The position numbers and the translations under genes are program-made. Shown one piece after another: positions 1 to 12,000 of a stretch of 64,000 bases of DNA (position 1 is its first letter; each line of letters starts with the position of its first letter). The notes beneath the pieces were generated by a model. It was not told where the DNA came from. It did not search any database and saw only the letters and a program-made list of their open reading frames with translations. Source of the DNA: Ilyonectria destructans. Lineage: Eukaryota; Ascomycota; Sordariomycetes; Hypocreales; Nectriaceae. The DNA lies in contig JAHEWK010000033.1 in assembly GCA_020740775.1 (NCBI GenBank), positions 186,001-250,000 on the forward strand, in the 5' to 3' direction.

Positions 1-1474
1 TGAACCGGATCATAAATCGTCTCCCGATGATTCTAGAATGAAGGCAAGCGATGGCGCTTACTTAAGCGCGGGAATAGGCATAGCACGGCATGTACGCGAG
101 ACAATCTGAGGTAATTAAGTCATCTATGCCGCCATGCGTATGCCTTAATTACGCATTTAGTCCTTCTCACAACTGCCTGGATCGAAAACAAGCAGTCGGC
201 CATCATCTCGGCTGCAGTCTTAGATGTAAGCTTAAAGCATTGCTTATCAATTTTGGCGAATCCGAAAAAGTTGTGGTCTTTGCAAACAATGACCCAAAAT
301 GTAAATGTCGATTGCCAAATCTACCGTTGTGAACTACATGCAAGTAGGACCCTTTTCAGCATTGTCAGTACAGTAGCGCTGGTATTCCCAATCAGACATC
401 GTCTTACCAGGTATGTATTTGGTCTTCCTGTGCCCCTGTGTGACTGCTTGGTTCATAAAGCAGCCCGACAGGTACACTATGCGGTTGATTAAACCCACCG
501 TGTCGATGTACCGTCGCTCCAAGACGGTAGTATTGTCGACTGTATTTGAAGGTTTTATAATTGGTTGCACAGGGCTTATTGATGGAGGAATCGTGGATGA
601 AACCAATGAAGAGTATATGGAGTATGGGCTGCAACACGATTATATCACCTATCATATGAAAGTTCCAATTGAGTTGCTGCTACAATCAAGGGTAAGAAGC
701 AATTTTGTCCATGGGCTGCTAAACTTTGAATGCCCTTATATTTAATGCAGAATTTCCAGCGTCTATAGAATCTTTTATCTGGAATTATAATACTTTTACT
801 TTAGTGGCAGCAGCAGCTTCTTCGAGACGAATGATACCGTACTTGCCGACTGGGAAGAACTCACTCCATATCATGTGGTTTCCGATCCCACCTTGGAATT
901 ACACATACACTCGACGACTTGACAGTTTGCGCTAAAGCGCTAGACTTGGGCCAAACTAGCTTAACAAACTGCACCAGCACGCGCACGTTTGTGTCACCAG
1001 ATTTTCGTCAAATATATTGCGTAAGATCTCGTAAGGCCCTACCCCTTTCTTTATACGCGCATAGAGTACCCCCTCTCGGAAGGACGTCTACTCACTAAAG
1101 AATGTGGGATTGGCTTCCGCAATTTGAAACTCAATGCCTGAAACATTCTCCATGTTACGTTTTAGAAAGAACGTGGGCGTTGTTTCTCCACAAAGGGGAT
1201 TGCAAGCGACATTTGCTTCCACCAATCGGGTCAACATGGAAACACGATCCCGGCTCTACAGCTTTATTAGGGACCAGATGACAGTACCGCATCCCGAATT
1301 GGACAGCGGAGCAACGTTTCGAAATTCTCCGTTGGGAAACCGGAGCCCTAAATATGAGATCATGCTTAAACCGAAGAAACATAAATGGGTGGACCCGAAG
1401 GCTCTCCCTTTCTTTTTTAAGCTGCGCCTTGTTCCGTTGTATCTTAGCCATCTCACCTTCGACGTACCATCACG
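1..1474. other. Upstream region without a convincing gene
   Basis: No complete gene could be built here. A 38-codon open stretch at 806-922 on the plus strand follows an acceptor-like TTTAG and ends in TGA. It has protein-like composition and could be the last exon of a decayed gene, but no upstream exon joins it in frame. The last few hundred bases are the promoter and 5' leader of the pectate lyase gene. Confidence 0.4.
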
Positions 1475-2961
1475 ATGAAGCCTTCTCTATCTACACTGGC
1501 ACTCCTATTGCAGGGTGCAGCAGCTCAGCTTGCATTTCCGGGTGCTGACGGTCTTGGTAAGAATGCTGTCGGTGGACGCTATGGCGAGGTGTACAAAGTG
1601 ACCAACCTCAAGTAAGCTCAGTCTGATTCCCTGCGTCAGTCGTGTTGAAGAAACTGATGTCTGCGAAAAGTGACTCTGGTACGGGTTCGTTGCGAGACGC
1701 TGTTTCCAAGTCCAACCGTATCGTCGTGTTTGAAGTCGGCGGCGTCATCAACATCTCATCCCGTATTGTGGTCAAATCAAAGATCTACATCGCCGGTCAG
1801 ACCGCCCCAGGAGGTGTACGTTTTACCACCCAAAACTGTAATCACTTTTGTTATAAATAGCTGACCTAGGTTACGGCAAAAAGGGCATTACCATTTACGG
1901 CGACGGCTGGTCCTGGTCTGATGCCGACGACTCTATCGCGCGCTACATTCGTGTCCGCATGGGCCGCAGCGGCACCTCTGGCAAGGACGCCATTACCATC
2001 GCTTCGGGTAATCGCTTGATCTTTGACCACCTAAGTGTTTCATGGGGGCGCGACGAGACCTTTTCTATCAGCGGAGACGCTTCCAACGTGACAGTTCAGA
2101 ACACCATCATTGCTCAGGGACTCGAGACGCACTCGTGCGGTGGCTTGATGCAGACCGACGGCGGTATCAGCCTGTTTCGAAACCTCTACATTGACAACAA
2201 GACGAGGAACCCCAAGGTCAAGGGCGTCAACGACTTCCAGAACAATGTCAGTCACGCCATTTCAACGAGGGGTGCGACAAGGATTCCACTAACTAGTGCG
2301 TGTAGGTCATCTACAACTGGGGCGGCGGCGGTGGCTACATTGCTGGTGACAGCTCAGGCCAGAGCTATGCCAACATCATCAACAACTACTTCATTTCTGG
2401 CCCTAGCACCAGCGTGACGGCCTTTACGAGAGGAAACTCTAATTTCCATGCCTGTGAGTATATTTCTCCCCAGTAATGTAAGACCTGACTGCTAACGTGT
2501 TCGCCTGCAAAGATGTTAAGAACAACTTTTACGACTCCGACCGCGACGGTGTCCTTGACGGCTCTGCCCTTTGCGAATCATCGACCTGCTATTCCAACAT
2601 AGACTTCCAGTCCTCGCCGTACAACTACCCCGGCCCTACGACTCTATACACTCCGCAACAAGCCGTCGAAGTCGTCCTTACGGGAGCCGGTGCTTCGCGC
2701 TCCCGCGACAGCGTTGACACCCAGCTCATTGCAGAAGCACGCTCCTACGGTAAGACGGGAGCGCTCATTTCCGACGAAGCCAGCGTGGGCGGGCCAGGCA
2801 CCATCGCCAGCGGCACGGCACCCACCGATTCAGACGGTGACGGAATCCCAGATGCCTGGGAGACTGCTAATGGCTTGAATCCTAACGACAAAAGCGATGG
2901 GATGAAAATCGCAAGCAATGGATACTCCAACCTGGAAAACTATGTCAATTCTTTGGTATAA
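1475..2961 (+). CDS. plyC: Secreted pectate lyase, PL1 family (plyC-like)
   Basis: Predicted pectate lyase cleaving de-esterified pectin by beta-elimination, secreted for plant cell-wall breakdown. Five exons (1475-1611, 1671-1813, 1870-2246, 2306-2453, 2513-2961) join in frame to give 417 residues. The N-terminus starts MKPSLSTLALLL and is a typical signal peptide ending near AAAQ. Family landmarks are AFPGADGLG, SGTGSLRDAV, FDHLSVSWGRDE, GLETHSCGGLMQ, NPKVKGVN and YNWGGGGGY, matching the Aspergillus plyC type as I remember it. Near the C-terminus an Asp-rich DSDGDGIPDAWE segment resembles a calcium-binding loop. The second intron leaves a short insertion (YGKK) before GITIYGDG, so that border is the least certain. 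The start is fixed by the signal peptide. The next gene downstream is on the same strand but looks unrelated. Confidence 0.92.
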
Positions 2962-3988
2962 TGTGTTGCTGCCACTGGGCAGATCATGCATGCTCGCCCC
3001 TGTTCACTGTATATACTAGGATCTTTTGAATATATATCTGCAGTTATGCATACCAAGTCCCTTCGTCATCGAACAATTACCAAGGCCTGATCCGGTATTG
3101 GCGCGCTTAGTACCACCGAACGCCGCCTAAAGTCAGATTGCTGAAGTCAAGCAATGCAAGCTGGCAGAGTCCCCGGGAACTCACACTTTGACAAGCCGCT
3201 CGTCTTATGTGATTCCTCCTTTCGGCCCTGAGAGAGCCACAGTTTGTTGCACCATCCATTCTCATCCGTTGTATTTCATCTTATCTAAACAGCGGGGGCT
3301 CTTAGACATTTCGAAACCATCCCGATATCTCTCAAATTGTGATCATAATCACGAACATCGAAACTTGTCTCTCATAAACTAACAGAAGCCCGGACCGCAA
3401 TACAAGCAAGTTCTTATGTGACGTTCACGTTTTAGTTAATTCCTCCCAGACTGCCGGTCACGTCATCGATAAGAACGCGTCTAGTGATGATGCCACAAAC
3501 ACATCTGGATGGATTAACCGTTGCAATCAGGTCTCTTGTCTCATCTGGGATTGAGGTGAGGCCTAAGGTCAAGACTCTTTGTCTGGCCTGTCAGGAGGTC
3601 TAGGATCCGGCCACCTTTGCGTGAGGACCGGCGTATGACGTAGTATGTAAGCTGCTGAGTACTTTGGATGCTAGGACTGAGGACTGGTCAAATTCCCAAT
3701 CATGATCCCACTACGATTCCCCACTACCTAGTAATACTTGCTACATAATGGTGACTCACCCCGGACGATAAGACATAAGCGCGGGGTTGTACCTCCATCC
3801 GCAATTTCCCGGGGCACAAATGGTCATACGGCTACTCGGATAATATCAAAGGCAACTCGGTCCGTGAAGCCGCATGTACTTACTAATTACCATCTAGCAA
3901 AATAGTATATATTCTCCAACTCGGGTCCTTCAACTCTGGAGCGTCATAAAGATTACAGTTGCTTGAGTAGTTGCCCAGCTATCTGAAC
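2962..3988. other. Intergenic region, pectate lyase to hydrolase
   Basis: About 1 kb with no supportable coding exon on either strand. It carries the 3' end of the pectate lyase gene and the promoter of the hydrolase. A TATA-like run (TAGTATATATTC) lies near 3905, about 85 bp before the hydrolase ATG. Confidence 0.5.
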
Positions 3989-5076
3989 ATGGAGCCATAC
4001 ACCATTGACCCGGTGGACCAGTGGGAGAATTCACTCAAATTGCTTGAGCACTTCCATGCTTATCGGGTCGCTTATAAATACGTCAACACCCAACCTATCC
4101 ATGCGTTCTTTGTCATACCCAAGCAGCTTCCACAGGGCCCGCGTCCGCTTCTGGTGAGATACCATGGCGGAGGGTGGACGGAGGGAGAGGCTGAGGCTTC
4201 CTTGAGACCATTGTAAGAAAGCCTGTACATGTTAGCTTTTATGTAAGATAATGTTGACTATACTAGCTTTCTTGAGATGGCGCTTAAACATGGGGCCGTG
4301 ATCCTCACGCCGGACTACCGCCTACGCCCTGACCACGAGCTTACGGACGGACTTGACGACATTCGCTCATTCTGGCAATGGATTGAGCAGGGAGATGCCC
4401 AGCAAGTTGTGCACAAATCCTATCCGGACCTACACCTGGACGTGAACAATTTGCTCGTCGGTGGTGAAAGCGCTGGAGGATATCTGACCGTGCAAACAGC
4501 TCTTCTGCCCCTCACTAAACTGCCGATTAACATTCTCTTCGTGCAGTATCCAGCCGTTGATATTGCAAGCTGCATCAAGCCGCCGGATCCTGATGGGGAT
4601 GAGCTACCCGGCGCATGGACGCATACCTATCCATACTCAATTGTCGAGGAGTACCTCGCAGCGCTAGAGCCGGGGAAGATCTGCACGCGCGCGAAGTTCG
4701 ATAGTAGGATGCCGCTCCACTTCGCCATGATCCAGGCCAGTCGATTCGTCGATATCTCCGGTGATAAAGCGTGGCTTGATCCTATGAGTAGCCTCGACAC
4801 AGCGGGCCCGCTGCCGCCTATTCTACTCTATCACTCCAAGGAGGATGAAGCTGTAAGTACCCACCCATTCGAGGAAGCAAGGCTAATGGGGGATACGCAA
4901 AGATACCATGGCAGCACACCGAACGTTGGGCTTCTAAAGTTAAGAAACTACAGCCGGATGTACCTCTACATCTCACTTGGCAAACTGGGAATCATGTGTT
5001 TGACTGCAACCATACCATGGCAACCCCGTGGCTTAAGGAGCCTCTGGAGTTTGTCCAGAAATACTGGCCAACTTAA
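3989..5076 (+). CDS. Alpha/beta hydrolase, hormone-sensitive lipase type
   Basis: A carboxylesterase-like serine hydrolase of the HSL (alpha/beta hydrolase 3) family, 327 residues. Exons 3989-4212, 4267-4852 and 4903-5076 join in frame. The oxyanion motif HGGGW lies near residue 58, the nucleophile elbow is GESAGG, the acidic residue sits in HSKEDEA, and the catalytic His is in GNHVFD of the last exon. The continuous reading frame past 4853 is a false read-through: removing the 50-bp intron GTAAGT..AAAG restores the His motif and a natural stop at 5074-5076. No signal peptide, so probably cytosolic. It converges on the HR-PKS gene, which lacks its own release domain, so a role in product release or hydrolysis is plausible but inferred. 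It could also be an unrelated detoxifying esterase. Confidence 0.85.
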
Positions 5077-6052
5077 GGATAGTGTGTGGGGGACTTTTGG
5101 ACTTTGGAGTTGCGAGGCGTTATCGTTGCAATCCTGGCTTTTGCTAGGAAGGGACCTACGGCGGCCAACCTTTAACAGGAAGTTCTGCCTTGTATTAGGA
5201 CTATTGGCTCAACCCTATTCATCAATCTGTGAGATAGTCCGTGAGATTCGCGATGGAAGACTTTTGGTACACCATGACACACTGTCCACTTCATCATTAC
5301 GGTCGTCGCGGTCGTCACATCGTCATCTTAAGATATAATCAATTGTTAGCGTTTTTGGCCCGAGTTTGTAGTATGCATTCCTGATCTATCTCATTTGATG
5401 TTACCCTAAATAGCATCGATCAGTCTTGTTCATTTCATTCATTTCCATCGTCTCTAGTCTCAGCCTTCCTTACCCTCTCTGACACATCATTCACAATAGC
5501 CATTTCCAAGTGCCTTTAGGTGGGCTATTAGTTTTGTAGTCTCTCTTGAACTGTCTAACCAGACAATAGCAAGTCTAATTGCCCCACAAGCACTCATCTT
5601 CCACATTCTAAGTTAAGGACTCGTCATATGTTAGGTCGGTAGTGCCTACACGTAGAGTTACCTTTCATGGCAGTATAATGAGTAACATATAAGTATATGC
5701 CTAACAGACTCTGGTATAATGAGGCCCAAAGCACGATACCCTATCAGTGTCACACTATGTAATGAGATGGTGAAAATATCGAGTCGGTCGTTCGGCCAAG
5801 CTACCTATCCCCAGTCACCAGCTAGAGTGGTGTTCCAAGATATGATACTACGACCAGATGGCAAAGATTTAGGTACACAATGTGTTTGAGATATAGGCCT
5901 GAGACACTCTAACTTAAACCCAATTTTTACTGGCTGCAAGCCGCCTCTGCCAGCGCCCCTGTGTGTCCCTACGCACATGTGTTGTGGGGATGGCGACTCC
6001 AGGTTTCGCGCGGTGAATGGATAGTAAAACAAAGTAACCCCAAGGCCGGCCT
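5077..6052. other. Convergent intergenic region
   Basis: Nearly 1 kb between the 3' ends of the hydrolase and PKS genes. I see no exon with protein-like composition; the open frames are short and overlap on both strands. Confidence 0.5.
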
Positions 6053-9000
6053 TCAATGCAAGCCTACTAATGGCGACTCCTTGCCAATCAGCTTTGCCAA
6101 GTCACGAATACTACCTGTCCCTCTAAGTACCATCAGGGGCAAATCAGTGCGAAGATAGGCCACGATCCAGTTCCTCATCTCCACCGCGATCAATGAATCC
6201 ACGCCATAATGATCAAGACTGTTATCGGCGCTCAGCATGTCTTTGGGTGTGGCAATCAACTTTGCAAGCTGCTGAAGTAGAGCCCCAGAAATAACGTCGA
6301 CCGCGACTTCAAAGGTGGCTGCGTTATCAAGCTGCGCCAGAGTATCGTTTGTATCCACCGCCCTAGCGGTATGCGACTCATTTCGTATCTTCGCGACGTG
6401 GGCGAACCTCGTCTCTCGTCTTTTGGCCTGTTCATTTGAGTCCTCAGAGTACGGCGCTGGAGATATCGCACACACGCTGCTGCTTGGATCATTCTTGTCC
6501 GACTTGTGTAGGATGGCGTAGTTCAGCATGGAGAGCACCTGGGAGATGGATATAGCCCCGAATCCGCGACGTTGTACCTCTTTGGCGACGTCTGGTCTCT
6601 CGCTCAACCAACCGACATCGCTAACTGGGCCAATATTCATGGAGAAGGCATGTAACCCAGAAGCAACACGCTGGCGCACAAGTTCGTCTTGGAAGCAACA
6701 TGCTGCTGCGTAGTTGGCCTGCCCGTCATTTCCAGAGATGCTGATGATTGACGACATAACGATGAAGAAATCGATGTCCTCCCGGAAGCAGTTGTTCAAG
6801 TTTTTGGTACCCTGAACTTTGGGGCCAAGTACGTTCCACCACCTCTCGGCAGACATTTGCTCAAACAAACCATCCTGTGACATGTAACGTGTGAGATTAT
6901 ATTCCAATTTTGTGTCTGCGTTTCTGGACGATTTTGGGGAAACGACTTACCTCGAAAACTACGGAAGACTGGATGACGCCGCGAATAGGATACAGACCGT
7001 CTTCCTCCTTGAAGCGACGTGCGATGAAAGCAACTTCAGCTTCTGAAGTCACATCACACTTCTCGGCAACAAGATTGACCCCTTTGGATTTGATCTGTTC
7101 AACGAAGTCGAGATTCTGCTGGCTCTTGGCGCCTGAGCGAGTGAGTGAGACAATGTGTTTGGCACCATTGTCTGCCATCCATTCGATTGCGGCGCGTCCA
7201 ATACCGCCAAACCCACCGATGACTGCGTATGTAGCATCTGGTTGGAAGTTTGCGACTGCTGGAACAGGTGGAATGGCCTTGTATCTGTTAGTCAAGAGGA
7301 CTCGCTTCCTAAGGCTTCGAATATCATCGCGATAACTTACCATGACTTCTTGATTTGCTTCGACACTGAGGATGATCTTTCCATGATGCTTACCGGCCTG
7401 AATAAGACGAAACGCGGCCTCGATGTCAGACATGGGCATTGATGTTAGCCGCACCGGATGAATGGACCCCTTGGCCAGAAGAGCCGCTGCATCATGCAGG
7501 ATGCGCTTGGCCAGCGACTTATTAATTTCGATGATTTGTGCCATGTCAACATAGTTGAATGTAATGTTCTTGAGAAGAAAGCCCATAGGCATCAGTGCAT
7601 CATCCATGAGCTCCTTTCTTCCAATTTCGACAAATCGTCCAAAGGGAGCCATCAAATTGCAAGAATGGCGGAACATCTCCCCAGACAGAGAGTTTAGAAC
7701 CACATCGACGCCGTAGTCACCTGTCATGTCCTTAATTCTTCTGTAAAAGTCCGTAGTGCGGCTTGAGAAGATGTGATCGTGGGGGATTCCGAAGCTGTCA
7801 TGGAGAAGCTCTCGCTTACTCTGGCTACCGACAGTAGCAAAGATCTCAGCTCCGATATGCTGAGCCAACATGATGGCAGCCTGGCCCACAGCGCCTGCTG
7901 CGGAGTGAATGAGAATCTTATCACCCTTGGTCAGGCGGCCCATGTCAATAAGAGAGTAGTACACCGTTGCCCATACAATAGGGACGCTGGCGGCTTCGTC
8001 AAACGACAGACTTTCCGGAATAGTCTCGCAGCAGTCTCCATGAACGATAGGATAGTTTGTGTATGATCGTGAATAGAGGGCTAACACGCGGTCGCCAGCT
8101 TTGAACCGGTGCCGCATGTTGGCGCCCACCTCGACGACGACGCCGCTGCAGTCGTTGCGCATGCTGGTAATTCCTGGCAACTGGCCCGCAGCTATGAGCA
8201 CATCTTTGAAGTTAATACTGGCAGCGCGAAGCTCCAATCGTAGCTCATCATCGCCAATTGTCGACGCTTCCAAGTCATCCTTCCATCGAATTGTCTCAAG
8301 TAAGCCAGGAATTCCCAGCTCGGCTGTGAGCGTTCGGCCACGGTCCAGGAATGGAGTCATGGTGGCAGCTGACGTCTGATGCATCCTGCATATGTAATCA
8401 GTGACCGCCTGTGAGGGCCTCACTCTTGAAACGTGGAGTTGGCCATCAACCTCGATGAACTCATTTTCTGTTTCGTATGCAGGCCGCGTAAAGTCAAAGA
8501 CTGGAGTACGCTCCAGCAGACGAGGCAAGTATTCGGAGAGCTTTGTAAAAATGTCTCCGTCTTCAAAATCCATTGTAAGAAATCGGATATGAGGAAACTC
8601 CTGACGGATGGATCGGGCGAGCCCAGTCCAAATGGCTCTATGTGCGTTGTCATGCCCCTTTGTAGCGCTATTGTTACTGACGAATACCACTATGCGAGCT
8701 TTCAACAGCCAATTCTTGAAGCTCAGCCAGCATGACGTCTCGGGGTTGAAACACATTTGCCGAGACACCTCTGGCAGTATGATTGCCATGTTGTGTCCGG
8801 GAGAAGGCTCGGTCACCGAGTGTACTGACAAATGCAGCTCTGGAAGAGCTGCAATGATCGGGCGTAGGCGGTGGTTAATCGCCATAACTTCCGAAGCATC
8901 GCGATCGGTCGTAACAAAGTCCATCCGTGGTATGACATCTGGCACGGAAGTCCAGGGTACCTCTGCCATGAAGACGCTCAATGCACTCTGCTCGTCTGCG

Positions 9001-12000
9001 ACTTCGCTCTCAAAACAAACGCTTGGGTCAGAGAACCCAGCCTCCTTCAGTTTGGCCAACCAAAGTTGGCGTGGAATGACTGGAGACAGCGTCTGAAATT
9101 CCTGACCCTTTTCTTGTTTGACCATCTGGGCTTCGAACAAACCAGACAGAAGATCGTAGTGTAGCGTCTCTCGCGTGACAGCTAGGAGGATGAGCTTTGC
9201 ACCTGGCTTAAGCAGTCCCTTGAGTTCAGAAAGGACCCAGTCGATACTCTCAGCGCTTTTGACGGCATGAGAAGCAATGATTAAGTCGTAACTGGCTGTT
9301 TCAAGTCCTTGTTCGGTCATGTTGTCTCCAAAATCCCAATCTCGAAGCTCCAGCACTTCCGCGAGGTTACCAAGCTCCTCCTTGACAGTTTCAAAGTAGC
9401 CTGAAGATATGCCGGCCATGTCGCATTTGCTGAGATAGCGGCCGTCTCTTCCATTGAATGCACTCACAATGGGTCTTGCGCCAGCCATGATGGCTGTGCC
9501 AACCATGAGCGCTTTCAACCGAGGTGTCAGGCTGCCGAGCGCGTGGCAATACTCCGCTATGTGCCGGATACACTGCGTGGATTCATCTGAGTTGTACACT
9601 TGAGCGAAGTCCTCTGCAGCTATCAACGATAGCAGAGAAACCTTTTCTGCAAGGATATCTGTCAAATGAGGGCCAATCTTGACCAAAATGCTTTCGAGGT
9701 CGGTGGCATCCACGACTTCCGGATTCTTGGACGAAGGCAATGGACTTGTTGCTGAGCTCTGTGCCCAAGTTTGCAAGCGGCGTACAATGGGTTTGTAGGT
9801 ATCCGGAATCTCCGCCAACTTCACTGTTGACAGTGCTTCCTGTACATACCGCATCGCAATACTATCCAAATATTGACTCGATCTCAAAGGTGTTACAGGC
9901 GATGCTCTTTTCTTGCAGAATCTGTCTCGACTCTCCGGTTGCCAGCTGTCCACGTAGGGAACCCAGTCAACTGCGAAGCAAATATCTTCAAAGCTTCTGG
10001 GAGCGTCCCCTGGCAATTTCGTGAGGCTCACCCCTTGGGCTTGAATCACAGCATCTTCGAGAAGGTCAGAGTCTTGAATGACGATATCATATGTGTATCG
10101 ATCCTCGGGGTTGCTGACTGCAGTGCTGACCAGCTTTGTGCCAGATGCCACAGGCTTATTGACAACTCGCATCTCCTTTATGAAAGTTGGGACAGCCGGT
10201 GAACCGAGACCAGTTTCGAGGAGAAGGTATGCGAAGTAACCTTGGAATAAGGTGGAGTCCAGCAAAGAGGCGTGGAGAGAGTCCCCTGTACCACTCGTGG
10301 CAGGACACACGGTTGCGCATGCAGCAGCCATAGACGCACCGTTGCCAGCTCTTATGTCAGATAAGTTGTCAAAGGGCTGTTGCCAATCAATACCCACCTG
10401 CCGACTGAGGTGGTAGAATTTACTTGGAGTGAACCGGCGAGAGCATGTGGCGCCTGCCTCTTGAATGCTTCGAAATGGGAGAATCACGTCGTGAGCCTCT
10501 TCTGTTTCAGTGATTGCTCGGACTAGGCCTCTGCAATGCTCTGTCCACTTGTCTTCAGGTGATGTTGAGAAGATCCGGAACTCACTCCAGATGGGAGATG
10601 AATCTCGGGCTGACGTTGGTTGCGGGCGAAGTGATAGCCCAATCTCCACGTTGGGGCCGTCCTCGTGGAGAAGGAGTGCCTTTCCGATGTTGACATTTCG
10701 CAGAACAACACTCTCGATTTGAGCCGTAGGTTTCATCGCTTGGGTGTGTTGTTGTATGGCCTGTAATGCCATCGTGAGATAACCGGCCGCAGGAAAGACT
10801 ATTTGTCCCTGTATGATGTGATTTTTGAGCCACGGGCTCTGCTTCAGACACAAGAAGTGGCGCCAACGTGGTTCCAAGTGATTCCCCTCCGGTGAAAGCG
10901 AACCCAGAAGCTCATGTGGCAGATACTTGCGATTTCTGTAATTCTTGGACACTCTTGATTCATGCCAGAATGTTCTTGCATGATCAAAAGGGTATGGTGG
11001 GAGGTCCACCAACAGGTTCGGTGGACAGTGGGCCTCATATCTGTTGAGTTGATGAAGCGGGATTGATCGGCCTTGAATGCATAATTGTGACAACGTCTCG
11101 AGTAGTGCCACCTCAGCATTCTTCCCTCTTGTTAAACAACTCATGTACTTGATCTGGCTGTGGTCCTTGGGACCTCCCTTGAGGATTTGTTTGATTGGCC
11201 CGCCCATCTGTGAATGGGGACCAAGTTCAAGGACGACATCGATCTTCTGGCCGTCGAATGTCTGCTCAGTCATTTGAGACAAAGCCTGTGTGAATAGCAC
11301 CGGACTCAAGAGATTCTTAGTCCAATAGCTAGTGGAGACTTTACTCAAGTCGGAAAACTCTTTGCCAGTGACTGTGCTGAAAAAGCGGCTCGTGGCCTCT
11401 TGCGACCTTGGTTGCAGATTTCCCAACAACTCCGCGTATGACTTTTCTATCGCTTCCATGTGATGCGAATGGTAGGCAGCCCCATTTGTCTTCAGTTTGC
11501 GGTTGAAATAACCATTTGAATCAAGGGCATTCTTCAATTCGTCGATGGCAGTGGCATCTCCAGAAACAGTGACACTTCGAGGACTGTTGAAGCAAGCTAT
11601 TCTCATTTTTCCGTGCTCTGCTGTTGTCCTGGCGATATGCTCTTCGACAAGCTCTGGAGTAGTACCAACCGCAAGCATGGCGCCTGGTCGGTGCAATTCG
11701 CCTGCAAGAAGCTCGCTGGTGACCTTGCCACGGAAGTAGGAGATGGCCAAGGCATCATCAAATGAGACAGCACCAACCGCGTAGGTGGCTGCTATTTCTC
11801 CACTGGAGTGTCCGACAACGGCACATGGTGAGATACCAAATTCAGCCAAGAGATCAACTAAGGCGAGTTGAATAGCGGTACACGACGGCTGAGAAATGGC
11901 AGGCTCATCGATGCGAGATGCCTCTCCGGACCGGCTGAGTTCTTCCAGAAGATCCCATAAACAGCCAAGACGGCGAAGATGTTCTCGCGCTTGTTCCATT

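Noticed and set aside
1134..1478. Plus-strand 114-codon open frame ending at the pectate lyase ATG
   Set aside because: Overlaps the promoter and leader of the lyase; basic, motif-free product and a strong antisense frame suggest chance.
5077..5338. Continuous extension of the HSL hydrolase frame to 5338
   Set aside because: It exists only if the 50-bp intron 4853-4902 is retained; splicing restores the catalytic His motif and a stop at 5076.
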